From CAYSLA01 sp964431685 (GTDB taxonomy: Bacteria > Armatimonadota > UBA5829), in NCBI GenBank assembly GCA_964431685.1, contig CAYSLA010000037.1, positions 1 to 25,812 on the forward strand: 25,812 nt of DNA, read 5' to 3'. The position numbers and the translations under genes are program-made. The notes below the pieces were generated by a model. That model did not search any database, was not told the origin of the DNA, and saw only the letters and a program-made list of their open reading frames with translations. Positions 8,432-16,127 of this stretch are shown in pieces; positions within the stretch are counted from its first letter, which is position 1; each line of letters begins with the position of its first letter.

Positions 8432-9354
8432 TGCGGGGCGTTGTCGGCCAGCACGCGAAGAGCTTTGAAGTGCAGCTTGGCAAAGGCGGCAAGATGGCGT
8501 TTATCAAGACCGAGCCGCTCAAGGAAGCCAAGGTGGTCCAACTGCAAGACTCCCTCAATGCGGTGGCACCTCTGGCGACGCGTGATGATGAGGGGAATCC
8601 GCGCTTCGACCTGGTCAGCAGTGTCGATCCGGTCATCAGCGAGGAACTGACGAGGAACGCCGTGTGGTCGGTCATCATAGCCTCGCTGGGCATTGTGCTC
8701 TATATGACGATACGTTTCGCCATTGGAGGCCTGGCGGCCGGTTTCAAGTTTGGCGTCTGCGCCATCATCGCTCTGGTTCACGACTCATTGTTCATCCTGG
8801 GCCTCTTCGCCGTGCTCGGCAAAGTCTTTGGCTGGGAAATCGACAGCCTGTTTGTCACGGCTGTTCTGACGGTAATTGGGTACAGTGTTCACGACACTAT
8901 CGTCGTGTTCGACAGGATACGTGAGAACCTGCGGCACAGAATGCGAGGTGAGAGCTTCGAGGACTTGTGCAATCGCAGTATCCTGCAGACCCTCACCCGG
9001 TCCATCAATACCTCACTGACCGTCGTGCTCACTCTCACGACGCTTATCGTGTTTGGAGGCCCAATACTCCAGCAGTTCTATGTGGCTCTTCTTGTAGGTA
9101 TTGTCATCGGAACCTATTCCTCGATATTCAACGCGACGCCGCTGGTGATCGTGTGGGAGCAGATTGCCACGGGGACTCGGCCTAAGAAGAAGGAGTTCGA
9201 GGACAAGGCGTTGGTGGAAAGGCCGGTGATTCCTGCTGCCGGTGAGACCGTTGACACCGAAACCGAAGAACTTGATGGCCAGATCGATTCCGGCTCTGAT
9301 GCTTCCGACACCGGGCGCATCAAGAGGAAGCCAACCAAGAAGAGAAGATACTAA
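8432..9354 (+). CDS. secF: Protein translocase subunit SecF, 5' end lost in the gap
   Basis: Partner of SecD in the Sec translocon. The readable 306 aa or so begin in the periplasmic domain and cover the later membrane helices. The SecF signature appears in LTVIGYSVHDTIVVFDRIREN, followed by NRSILQTLTRSINTSLTVVLTL and IVIGTYSSIFNATPLVI. The C-terminus has an extended hydrophilic tail, acidic and then ending in a basic cluster KRKPTKKRRY, which should face the cytoplasm near the ribosome or membrane. The frame is open up to the gap, so the start is not visible. A strong hairpin with a short T run follows 65 nt after the stop. Confidence 0.92.
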
Positions 9355-9391
9355 AGCCTTCCGGGCGCGTGCCCACAGGCAGCATATACTG

Positions 9392-9408
9392 GGCCGATTC
9401 TATCGGCC
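9392..9408 (+). other. Small perfect hairpin before recJ
   Basis: GGCCGAT, a 3-nt loop, then ATCGGCC: a perfect 7-bp stem about 40 nt after the secF stop and 11 nt before the larger terminator hairpin. The function is unknown. It may strengthen the terminator or be part of a leader structure. Confidence 0.5.
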
Positions 9409-9419
9409 GTGGACTGTTC

Positions 9420-9452
9420 GGTCGGGGCCGCACTATGTGGCCCCGGCCTTTT
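9420..9452 (+). terminator. Rho-independent terminator of secDF
   Basis: A 13-bp stem pairs 9420-9432 with 9436-9448, including two G-U pairs, around a CTA loop. It is very GC-rich (CGGGGCC/GGCCCCG core) and is followed by TTTT at 9449-9452. The T run is short. The element lies 26 nt before the recJ ATG, so partial read-through into recJ is possible. Confidence 0.7.
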
Positions 9453-9477
9453 GGTAGCTGAGGCAGGAAAGGAGCCA

Positions 9478-11199
9478 ATGAGCCACACTGGACATCCCAT
9501 ACGCTGGCGACTGCTGGACAGCGACTATCTTGCTGCTGAGCGGATGGCGGGTGAGATTGGAGTCTCAAGCCTTGCAGCACGGCTCTTGCTGAACCGGGGC
9601 CTCTCGGACTGCGGAGAAGCCAGATCGTTTCTTGCACCTTCGCTTGAGAGTCTTCACGATCCAGGGCTGCTTCCGGATATGGATGCAGGAACCGAGCGCG
9701 TCGCTCGGGCCATCGCCGATGGAGAACATATCTGCGTGCACGGCGACTACGACGTTGACGGAATCACCAGTACTGCCTTGCTTGTAAGAACGCTGAAGGC
9801 ACTTGGCGCTAACGTATCTTACCGGATCCCCCATCGCCGTCGCGGTGGCTATGGCATAAAGCCGTGTACTGTGGACGAACTGGCTGCGCAGGGAGCCAGT
9901 CTGATCATCACCTGCGACTGCGGGGTCGCGGCAGTAGACACCGTCGAAAGAGCCAATGAACTTGGCGTCGATGTTGTCATCACCGACCACCACGAGCCGT
10001 CCGGCCCACTTCCACAGGCCGTCGCCGTAATTGACCCCAAGCGTCACGACTCGGCATACCCTTTCCCGTCCCTTGCAGGCGTAGGGGTGGCGTACAAGTT
10101 TGGACAAGCTTTAGCGCGCAGACTTGGACACAGCGAGGCCTCTTTTCAGTCCAAGTTTGTCGATCTTGCGGCTTTGGGCACGGTGGCTGATGTGGTTCCT
10201 CTTCTTGGCGAGAACCGCGTTCTGGTAAGCGCGGGTCTTCAGGCCATTCCCTCGAGCAAGAAGGTCGGCATCCGCAGTATGGTAAGGTCCACCGGAATGA
10301 CCGAAAAGCAGATTACCGCCTACCACCTTGGGTACGTTTTTGGGCCTCGAATCAACGCCGTCGGCAGGATGGATGATGCCTCGCTGGCTCTGAGACTGTT
10401 CATCACCAGTGATGAGTCGGAGGCCGAGACATTGCTGAGGGAAATGGAGCGCCTGAACCTCGAGAGACGTACGGTTCAGGAGCGGGTCTTCGTCGAGGCT
10501 ATGGCACAGTGCGAGTCGCTGGACCTGGCCGCGCGCCGTGTACTGGTCCTCTCCGGCGACGACTGGGATGTTGGCGTAATCGGTGTGGTAGCTGGAAAGA
10601 TTCGAGAGCATCTGAGGAGACCTACCATCATGATTGCACGGGATGAGATGGATGGAGTGGGGCACGGTTCCGCCAGGAGTATTGAGTCGTTCCACATGCT
10701 TGAGGCCTTGAGCGCTTGCTCGGACACGCTGCTGAGATACGGAGGCCACGCGTTGGCGGCAGGGTTGAAGCTCTCGCTGGACCGGCTGGATGAGTTCGAG
10801 CACCGCATTAACGAGATTGGCCTTGAACTCATAGCCGAAGACGAACTCGTTCCGACCGTCGACATAGAGGCAGAGATCTCTCTGGATGAGGTTACGGAGC
10901 GTGTTGCTGAGGAGATTGCGCGGTTCGAGCCTTTCGGCGTGGGTAACCCTGAGCCGTTGTTTGCGTTGCGGGGCGTTACGGTACTCCAGAAGCAGCTTGT
11001 CGGTGACGGTTCTCACTTGAAGCTCTTGGTTGGGCAGGGCGATTCACGCACAGTTGGGTGCATTGGCTTCGGGCTGGCCGGTTATGCTCCGTCGCTGGAG
11101 ATTGGTGGGTCGGCCGATCTGTGCTGCTCTATCCGCTTCAACCACTTCAACGGCAATAGTTCAGTTCAACTTAACCTTACCGACATCGTGCCCAACTGA
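9478..11199 (+). CDS. recJ: Single-stranded-DNA-specific exonuclease RecJ
   Basis: 5'-3' single-strand exonuclease of the DHH phosphoesterase superfamily, used in recombination and mismatch or base-excision repair. Metal-binding motifs are DYDVD (residues 90-94), TCDCG, and ITDHH with DHH at 170-172. GRMDD follows, then the DHHA1-domain GGHALAAG (from about 422) and a C-terminal OB-like region. The 573 aa length is normal. The start is ATG at 9478, with AAAGGAG ending 3 nt upstream. The frame is open for 23 more codons, but those lie in the terminator hairpin of secDF. No partner gene is in the operon; the gene faces the one-carbon cluster convergently. Confidence 0.95.
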   Translation: MSHTGHPIRWRLLDSDYLAAERMAGEIGVSSLAARLLLNRGLSDCGEARSFLAPSLESLHDPGLLPDMDAGTERVARAIADGEHICVHGDYDVDGITSTALLVRTLKALGANVSYRIPHRRRGGYGIKPCTVDELAAQGASLIITCDCGVAAVDTVERANELGVDVVITDHHEPSGPLPQAVAVIDPKRHDSAYPFPSLAGVGVAYKFGQALARRLGHSEASFQSKFVDLAALGTVADVVPLLGENRVLVSAGLQAIPSSKKVGIRSMVRSTGMTEKQITAYHLGYVFGPRINAVGRMDDASLALRLFITSDESEAETLLREMERLNLERRTVQERVFVEAMAQCESLDLAARRVLVLSGDDWDVGVIGVVAGKIREHLRRPTIMIARDEMDGVGHGSARSIESFHMLEALSACSDTLLRYGGHALAAGLKLSLDRLDEFEHRINEIGLELIAEDELVPTVDIEAEISLDEVTERVAEEIARFEPFGVGNPEPLFALRGVTVLQKQLVGDGSHLKLLVGQGDSRTVGCIGFGLAGYAPSLEIGGSADLCCSIRFNHFNGNSSVQLNLTDIVPN

Positions 11200-11210
11200 A
11201 AGATTGCCGT

Positions 11211-11254
11211 GTTTCGGGACTTGAGTGGAGCTTGCGAAACGGAAGTCCCGAAAC
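11211..11254. terminator. Long inverted repeat after recJ
   Basis: GTTTCGGGACTT (11211-11222) is an exact inverted copy of 11243-11254, separated by 20 nt. It begins 11 nt after the recJ stop. No T run follows on either strand, so it is either an imperfect terminator, an mRNA 3' stabiliser, or a small mobile palindrome. Confidence 0.45.
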
Positions 11255-11268
11255 TCCGTACAAAGTCA

Positions 11269-11295
11269 GGCGGCGGTTCAGGAAGAACCGCCGCC
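11269..11295 (-). terminator. GC-rich hairpin downstream of the small membrane protein gene
   Basis: GGCGGCGGTTC (11269-11279) pairs perfectly with 11285-11295 around a 5-nt loop. Read on the minus strand it lies about 18 nt after the stop of the small membrane gene and is followed by TGACTTTG. This makes a plausible terminator with a weak T tract; it may also stop recJ read-through. Confidence 0.55.
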
Positions 11296-11312
11296 CATTG
11301 CGAGCAACTGGC

Positions 11313-11552
11313 TTAGTCGCCTGCCGGCGGCGCAGGCGGCGCCGGAGGCGGTGCAGGCATTCCTTCACCGCCAGGGCCAGGCATACCTGGTCCCGTAGGC
11401 ATAGGCATCCCCGGTGCAACTGCACCAGGAGGTCCGGTCGGCGCCCCGGCCGGTACCTTGGGCTTTGTCTGCTGCCACCACAGAAGTACCAGGATGGCCA
11501 GCACGACCACAACCACGACGATTACCACTGGTAAGGGCACGTTCTGTTTCAT
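11313..11552 (-). CDS. Small single-pass membrane protein with Pro/Gly-rich tail
   Basis: 79 aa, no family recognised. Residues 8-25 form a strongly hydrophobic helix made mostly of Val, Ile and Leu, ending in WWQQ and then a lysine. The rest (about 30-79) is almost wholly Pro, Gly, Ala and Met in short repeats such as GPGMPGP and APPPAPPAPP. The short, nearly uncharged N-terminus (one Lys) and the Lys after the helix leave the topology open, though an exported, unstructured tail is a reasonable reading. The ATG on the minus strand has GAAAGGAG 7 nt upstream, a strong ribosome site, which supports a real gene. It lies 227 bp downstream of fhs, and TTGACA at 11597-11602 may mark its own promoter. 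Low-complexity tails of this kind occur in unrelated proteins, so no role is claimed. Confidence 0.72.
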   Translation of the reverse strand: MKQNVPLPVVIVVVVVVLAILVLLWWQQTKPKVPAGAPTGPPGAVAPGMPMPTGPGMPGPGGEGMPAPPPAPPAPPAGD

Positions 11553-11573
11553 CAGTGCTCTCCTTTCGTCGAC

Positions 11574-11602
11574 GTTAATTGGAGAATCCAGATATCTGTC
11601 AA
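11574..11602 (-). promoter_or_regulatory. Possible promoter of the small membrane protein gene
   Basis: On the minus strand a perfect TTGACA (plus 11602-11597) is followed after 17 bp by ATTAAC (11579-11574), a poor -10. The ribosome site lies just downstream (11567-11560). Only the -35 is good. Confidence 0.3.
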
Positions 11603-11779
11603 GCCGAAGCAGCGATGCTAATCACTCGCGGTTCCGTTTGACACCTGGGTTCGACCCTCCCGACGCCAAGGGTCGGGAAACCTCTACTAGACTTCGCTGA
11701 TGGTGGAGAATTATCCTCCATGTTCTTCAAGGTTTTTTGCGTGTTTTTGCTGGAGCCTGTTTCCAGAAGCCCTTTGCTG

Positions 11780-13447
11780 TCAGAATAGACCGTAGATCTC
11801 ACCATCCGAGTTCATTCCGATATGAGTGGCTGCGGGTACCTTGGGCAGGCCAGGCATCGTCATGATGTTGCCTGCATATACCACAACGAACCCTGCGCCC
11901 GCACTGACCTTCGCCTCGCGCACAGTGATCTTGAAGCCCTTAGGCCGGCCAAAGACCTTCGCGTCGTCTGAAAGCGAGTTCTGGGTTTTCGCGATGCAGA
12001 CCGGTAGTCCGCCGAACCCGAGCGCCTCAATGTCCCTGAGTTGCTTCACCGCGGCCGGGAGGTAGTCCACGCCGTCCGCGCCGTAGAACTTCTCAGCCAC
12101 AGTCTCGATCTTCTTTGTCAGCGGTATGTCCAGCGGATAGGACGGCGTGAATGCAGACGTGCCCTCGCACGCCGCGAGAACAAGCTCGGCCAGTTCAATG
12201 CCGCCGTCGCCTCCCTTTGCCCAGACATCGGATAGAGCGAACTTCACATCCATCTTCGCGCAGCACTCTGCCAGCGCGGCTACTTCTGCCTCCGTGTCAG
12301 TAGGGAACTTGTTGATGGCCACTATCGGCTCAAGTCCGACGTGGCGCATGTTCTCGCAGTGTTTCTCGAGATTCTCTACGCCCTTGACCACGGCCTCCGT
12401 GTTCTCAGTCTTGAGATCAGCCAGTGCCACGCCTCCGTGCATTTTCAGGGCTCGTATGGTGGCAACCACCACTGCTGCTACAGGTTTCAGACCTGCTGTC
12501 CTGCATTTTATGTCGAAGAACTTCTCGGCGCCAAGGTCGCTGGCAAAACCCGCTTCGGTCACCACATAGTCTGTCAGTTTCAGGGACAGCCTTGTGGCTA
12601 TGACGGAGTTACATCCATGCGCGATATTTCCGAACGGCCCACCGTGCACGAACGCCGGGGTTCCTTCCAGAGTCTGAACCAAGTTCGGGAAGATCGCATC
12701 TTTCAGCACCACCGCCATCGCTCCGCTCGCCTTCAGATCTTTAGCGGTGACTGGCTTGCCGGACTTGTCTAGCCCTATCACAACGGCCGCCAAGCGTCTT
12801 CCCAAGTCCTCGCGGTCTGTGGACAAACAGAGCAATGCCATGATCTCAGATGCCGTAGTAATGTCGAACCCTGACTCGCGCGGCATGCCATTGGCTTTGC
12901 CCCCGAGACCAATCACGATGTCTCTGAGCGCGCGTTCGTTCATGTCCAAGACACGCTTCCAGGTGATTGAGAACGGATCGATGTTCAGCTCATTGCCCTG
13001 GTGCAGATGATTGTCGACCATTGCCGACAGGAGGTTGTGCGCCGTGGTTATGGCATGGAAGTCGCCTGTGAAGTGCAGGTTGATGTCCGCCATAGGAATC
13101 ACCTGCGCGTATCCACCCCCGGCCGCGCCGCCCTTTATGCCGAAACACGGTCCAAGGGACGGTTCTCTGATCGCGATACATACCCGCTTGCCGAGCTTGC
13201 GGATCGCGTCACCGAGCCCGACGGTGGTTGTGGTCTTGCCCTCTCCGGCGGGGGTAGGGGTGATTGCCGTAACAAGTATCAGCTTGCCGTCGGCGCCACC
13301 AGCTCTCTGGGTGTAAGCGTCCAGAGACACTTTGGCCTTGTCCTTGCCGTAGTAGAACAGGTGTTCCTCAGAGAGACCGAGTTCGCTGGCAATTTCGCTT
13401 ATGTGTTTTGGCGCAGCTTGCTGCGCTATCTCGACGTCGGACAACAT
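11780..13447 (-). CDS. fhs: Formate-tetrahydrofolate ligase
   Basis: ATP-dependent ligation of formate to tetrahydrofolate giving 10-formyl-THF, a cytoplasmic step of the Wood-Ljungdahl methyl branch and of folate one-carbon metabolism. The ATP-binding loop TPTPAGEGKTTTT lies at residues 63-75, followed by REPSLGPCFGIKGGAAGGGYAQ and the family stretch DFHAITTAHNLLSAMVDN. The 555 aa length is that of full bacterial Fhs. The ATG at 13447 (minus) has GGAGG 10 nt upstream. The gene is last of four one-carbon genes on this strand, 103 bp after metV with a palindrome in between, so it may be expressed partly apart from them. Confidence 0.97.
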   Translation of the reverse strand: MLSDVEIAQQAAPKHISEIASELGLSEEHLFYYGKDKAKVSLDAYTQRAGGADGKLILVTAITPTPAGEGKTTTTVGLGDAIRKLGKRVCIAIREPSLGPCFGIKGGAAGGGYAQVIPMADINLHFTGDFHAITTAHNLLSAMVDNHLHQGNELNIDPFSITWKRVLDMNERALRDIVIGLGGKANGMPRESGFDITTASEIMALLCLSTDREDLGRRLAAVVIGLDKSGKPVTAKDLKASGAMAVVLKDAIFPNLVQTLEGTPAFVHGGPFGNIAHGCNSVIATRLSLKLTDYVVTEAGFASDLGAEKFFDIKCRTAGLKPVAAVVVATIRALKMHGGVALADLKTENTEAVVKGVENLEKHCENMRHVGLEPIVAINKFPTDTEAEVAALAECCAKMDVKFALSDVWAKGGDGGIELAELVLAACEGTSAFTPSYPLDIPLTKKIETVAEKFYGADGVDYLPAAVKQLRDIEALGFGGLPVCIAKTQNSLSDDAKVFGRPKGFKITVREAKVSAGAGFVVVYAGNIMTMPGLPKVPAATHIGMNSDGEIYGLF

Positions 13448-13498
13448 CGCTTCGTATCCTCCATATTATGCAGATCGGGACGTCCGTCAAAGACTCGA

Positions 13499-13522
13499 GG
13501 CCTGGGGTGTACACTCCAGGCC
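13499..13522. other. Near-perfect palindrome between metV and fhs
   Basis: Two 12-bp halves pair completely apart from one G-T position, with outer arms GGCCTGG and CCAGGCC and centre GTGTACAC. It lies 28 bp past the metV stop. It may be an attenuating hairpin or a dimeric-regulator site; no T run makes it a clear terminator. Confidence 0.5.
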
Positions 13523-13550
13523 CTATTTCGCTGCAGTGTGAGTTCCCACC

Positions 13551-13979
13551 CTACAGTTTGTTTGGCGCTTCCTTGTCGTCCGGTTCTCCTTTGAACGACA
13601 GAGGCAGTATCCTGCCAGAGAACATGTTGATCCAGGCACTTGTGTTCTCGAATCGTCTGTCCACCGGTATATGGTATTTCTTGAGTTTTCTCTGCCAACC
13701 AAGCCGCTTGGATCGTTTGTGTATGAGCCACCAGATGCACAGGCGCTCCGGATACACTTCACAGTGTCCATCGTGCCTCGTGCCACCGCACGGGCCATTC
13801 CTCAACTGTTTCGGACATCGCATAGGGCAGGTGAATCCATTGTAGCTGAGGACGCACTGCCCGCAGTCCTGACACTTGAATACGGGCTTCTTGATTATGT
13901 TCTCTCCAATGTGGCAGCACCAATGAAACCACTTCTGCTTCTCGGAGAACTTGGCTATTCCCTCAGTGAACTTGCTCAT
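13551..13979 (-). CDS. metV: MetV-like zinc/Cys-rich partner of methylene-THF reductase
   Basis: 142 aa, Cys-rich. Cysteines fall at 21-22, in C36-Q-D-C39-G-Q-C42, C51-P-M-R-C55-P, C64-G-G, C73 and C81, with NGPCGG as the conserved core of the methylenetetrahydrofolate-reductase C-terminal family. In acetogens such proteins (MetV) bind MetF and are needed for the reductase complex. The start overlaps the metF stop by 4 bp (ATGA), so the two are translationally coupled, which supports a stoichiometric partner. The C-terminal third is basic and has no recognised motif. The stop is TAG. Metal or Fe-S content cannot be told from sequence. Confidence 0.85.
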   Translation of the reverse strand: MSKFTEGIAKFSEKQKWFHWCCHIGENIIKKPVFKCQDCGQCVLSYNGFTCPMRCPKQLRNGPCGGTRHDGHCEVYPERLCIWWLIHKRSKRLGWQRKLKKYHIPVDRRFENTSAWINMFSGRILPLSFKGEPDDKEAPNKL

Positions 13980-14950
13980 TTAGGCGCCTCCTCCGGCTGA
14001 ACTGCCGGAACCTCCAGAGGCTTCGGCTCGGGACGCGGCAGCAGGCCGGCCTCTTCGACTATCCTGGGCGTGATGGATTCCCACATAACCGGCATGATGT
14101 GCACGCCGGCAACTCCCGGGACGTCCTTGAGATGCCTGATCAGCTCGACACATATCTTGACGCCCTCTTCCTGGGCATTCTCCTTCTTTGGCTCTGCGAC
14201 GTTCTGGAGCCGGGTGATGTACTCATCCTGGATGCTCATTCCAGGCACGCTTTCTCTCATGTAAGTAAGAGCCTTCGCTCCCCTTACAGGCATTACACCT
14301 GCTATGATGAAGACTTCCTTGTCGAGACCTTCTTTGCGGACCAGTTCCATCCACTTCTCGAACCTTGGAATGTCGAACACCGGCTGCGTCTGGATGAAGT
14401 GCGCCCCCGCGGCGATCTTCTTTTCCAGGTTGAGCACGCGCATCTCCAGAGGCTCCGCAAACGGATTTGCCGCTCCGCCGATGAACATCTTTGGAGGCGG
14501 TTTGACTTCATCGCCACTCATAAACCTGCCAGCGTTCATCTCAGAGACGGCATGTATGAGCTGCGTGCTGTCGATGTCGAAAGCACCCTTTGCCCCAGGA
14601 TGGTTTCCGAATGACTGGTAGTCACCGGTCAGACAGAGCACATTCCGCACTCCGAACGCATAGGCCGAGAGAATCTCGGATTGCTGCGCCAGTCGGTTTC
14701 TGTCTCTGCAGGTGAGCTGCATGATCGGCTCGATTCCGCCCTCAATAGCGAACACGCTGCTGCCCAGCGAGCTCATTCGCACGATTGCGGTCTGGTTATC
14801 AGTGAGGTTGACAGCATCAACCACGTCTTTGAAATACGCGCACTTCCTGAGTATCGCACTCTTGTCCGCGCCCTGCGGAGGCCCCATTTCACCGCAGACC
14901 ACAAACTGCCCTTCTCTCAGAAGCCGCTCAAATCGGCTGCCGCTGACCAT
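13976..14950 (-). CDS. metF: Methylenetetrahydrofolate reductase
   Basis: Flavin-dependent reduction of 5,10-methylene-THF to 5-methyl-THF. The 324-aa TIM barrel starts with VVCGEMGPPQGAD, where E21 is the expected catalytic Glu. Later motifs are LTCRDRNR, CLTGDYQSFG and FIQTQPVFD with IIAGVMPVRG, all typical of MetF. The C-terminus has a Pro/Glu tail (RPEPKPLEVPAVQPEEAPK). The ATG at 14950 lies 4 bp after the methyltransferase stop and its own stop overlaps metV. The electron donor is not encoded in the window: no RnfC2- or HdrA-like subunit is adjacent, unlike several acetogen operons. Confidence 0.95.
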   Translation of the reverse strand: MVSGSRFERLLREGQFVVCGEMGPPQGADKSAILRKCAYFKDVVDAVNLTDNQTAIVRMSSLGSSVFAIEGGIEPIMQLTCRDRNRLAQQSEILSAYAFGVRNVLCLTGDYQSFGNHPGAKGAFDIDSTQLIHAVSEMNAGRFMSGDEVKPPPKMFIGGAANPFAEPLEMRVLNLEKKIAAGAHFIQTQPVFDIPRFEKWMELVRKEGLDKEVFIIAGVMPVRGAKALTYMRESVPGMSIQDEYITRLQNVAEPKKENAQEEGVKICVELIRHLKDVPGVAGVHIMPVMWESITPRIVEEAGLLPRPEPKPLEVPAVQPEEAPK

Positions 14951-14954
14951 ATTA

Positions 14955-15779
14955 TCAAAGCCCCTCGAACTTGCCGTCGCGGGAGCACTGGATGTAGTTC
15001 ATGCAGAAATCGTCTCTGCCCAGCAGTGCCTCGGTGGCTGATATCAGGGCCATCAGGTACCGGTCATTCGGGTCGATGATGCCCGCGTCCAGTCCGCTGC
15101 CCAGCGCCAGGACAGTGGCAGCCTGATTCAGGATTTTCCGTGCGGGCATTCCGTGAGACACGTTGGAAATCCCGGCAATTGTGTGCACGCCAGGGAAGTC
15201 CTGCATGACTTGACGGATAATGTCCAGCATAGATACGGTGACGTCGCTTCCGGTTCCGATAGGGAAAGTGAGCGGGTCGACGTATATGTCGTCAACAGAT
15301 ACTCCGGCCGCAGTGAGGTCGGTCAGCAACTTGCGAGCGACTGTCAGCCTCTTCTCCGGATCGGGCTGGATACCGCTGTCATCCATAGACAGGGCTATTA
15401 CCTTTGCTTTGTGCTCCAGTACGAACGGGAGAATTGTCTTGTACCTTTCAGTCTCTGCGGTGATCGAGTTTATCATTGGCTGACCTTTCGATCGATCGTA
15501 GACCGCCAATGCCTTCTCGAGAGCGGCGCCATTTGGAGTGTCGAAGGAGATGGGAGCGTCAACTGCTTCCATCACAACTTTCGCCAGCCACTCGAAAGCC
15601 TCGGGCTCGCCCGTGGTAAGTGTGCCGCAGTTGATGTCTATGTAGGTGGCTCCGGCTTCGAACTGACTCTTTGCAAGCCCCGCAATATACTCCGCGTCAC
15701 GGCGCTCAACAGCCTGTTCGATTACCGGTTCACCTTTGACCTTGCGGCTGGTGTTGATTCTTTCAGCAACGATCAGCAA
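14955..15779 (-). CDS. acsE: Methyl-THF:corrinoid protein methyltransferase (AcsE-like, pterin-binding)
   Basis: Pterin-binding TIM barrel that passes the methyl group of 5-methyl-THF to a cobalamin protein. Motifs are VAERINTSR at the N-terminus, YIDINCG (47-52), SFDTPN (from 79), INSITAE (103-109) and DPLTFPIGTG. The length of 274 aa is close to that of acetogen AcsE (about 262). The start is TTG at 15779 (minus), with GAGGAGGA 6 nt upstream; longer readings would run into the promoter at 15875-15903. It is first of the four-gene one-carbon operon. A cobalamin-binding domain is absent, so the acceptor corrinoid protein is elsewhere. Related MtrH-like or MetH-module methyltransferases cannot be excluded. 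Confidence 0.88.
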   Translation of the reverse strand: MLIVAERINTSRKVKGEPVIEQAVERRDAEYIAGLAKSQFEAGATYIDINCGTLTTGEPEAFEWLAKVVMEAVDAPISFDTPNGAALEKALAVYDRSKGQPMINSITAETERYKTILPFVLEHKAKVIALSMDDSGIQPDPEKRLTVARKLLTDLTAAGVSVDDIYVDPLTFPIGTGSDVTVSMLDIIRQVMQDFPGVHTIAGISNVSHGMPARKILNQAATVLALGSGLDAGIIDPNDRYLMALISATEALLGRDDFCMNYIQCSRDGKFEGL

Positions 15780-15874
15780 GATAGTTCCTCCTCTTCGCGT
15801 TAGCCCAGCACATTCACGCGTGAAAGAACGGGCAATGCCGCTCCGGCGCGAGGCGGGATAGCGTGTTGGACTCA

Positions 15875-15903
15875 ATTATGCACACATCAACCGAGATGGT
15901 CAA
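15875..15903 (-). promoter_or_regulatory. Promoter of the one-carbon operon
   Basis: On the minus strand TTGACC (15903-15898), a 17-bp spacer, and CATAAT (15880-15875), each 5 of 6 to consensus. Expected start near 15868, leaving a leader of about 90 nt with the small palindrome TTCACGCGTGAA before the acsE-like gene. Confidence 0.75.
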
Positions 15904-15963
15904 GACTGTTTCGTCATATAAGCACCAAAGTTCAAATTGCGCACCAGAATACCAAACCTCCGA

Positions 15964-15990
15964 GATTTCTCCCGCTGGTCGGAATGACAG
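15964..15990 (+). repeat. Partial copy of a dispersed palindromic repeat
   Basis: GATTTCTCCC, then 5 variable bases, then TCGGAATGACAG. It matches the reverse complement of one end of the 24730-24795 element at 23 of 27 positions. Only one half is present, inside the divergent spacer between the acsE-like and panD promoters. Confidence 0.6.
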
Positions 15991-16061
15991 ATCAGGGACC
16001 GGCCTGTGCCGTCATCGTCCGCGGTTGCGGCCCGCGAACTGAGCCTGCCTAACGAGCACAC

Positions 16062-16090
16062 TTGATACGGTCGAGCCTAGCTAGTATAAT
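16062..16090 (+). promoter_or_regulatory. Strong sigma70 promoter of panD
   Basis: TTGATA (16062-16067), a 17-bp spacer and a perfect TATAAT (16085-16090). The expected start near 16097 leaves about 30 nt of leader, which rules out the longer open frame that begins at 16062 as the real panD start. Confidence 0.85.
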
Positions 16091-16127
16091 TGTAGTGGAT
16101 AAGCGCGTACTAGCTGGGGTTGTGATT

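Noticed and set aside
10111..11016. 301-codon minus-strand open frame inside recJ
   Set aside because: It mirrors well-conserved recJ coding sequence and has no protein-family features.
11597..11668. tRNA- or tmRNA-like end, with GGGTTCGACCC and a following GCCA
   Set aside because: The stem beside the TTCGA loop is only 3 bp, no acceptor partner lies at the right distance on either strand, and the region upstream is protein-coding, so no RNA gene is supported.
13463..13490. Promoter-like TTGACG-16-TAATAT on the minus strand before fhs
   Set aside because: The expected transcript start would fall at or after the ribosome site at 13458-13462, leaving fhs without it. The match may be chance.
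15780..15875. N-terminal extension of the acsE-like protein to 15875
   Set aside because: The extra residues run through the leader and the -10 box and do not resemble the family, while TTG at 15779 has a strong ribosome site.
16062..16127. N-terminal extension of PanD starting at 16062
   Set aside because: These codons contain the TTGATA and TATAAT promoter boxes and have no counterpart in PanD proteins.
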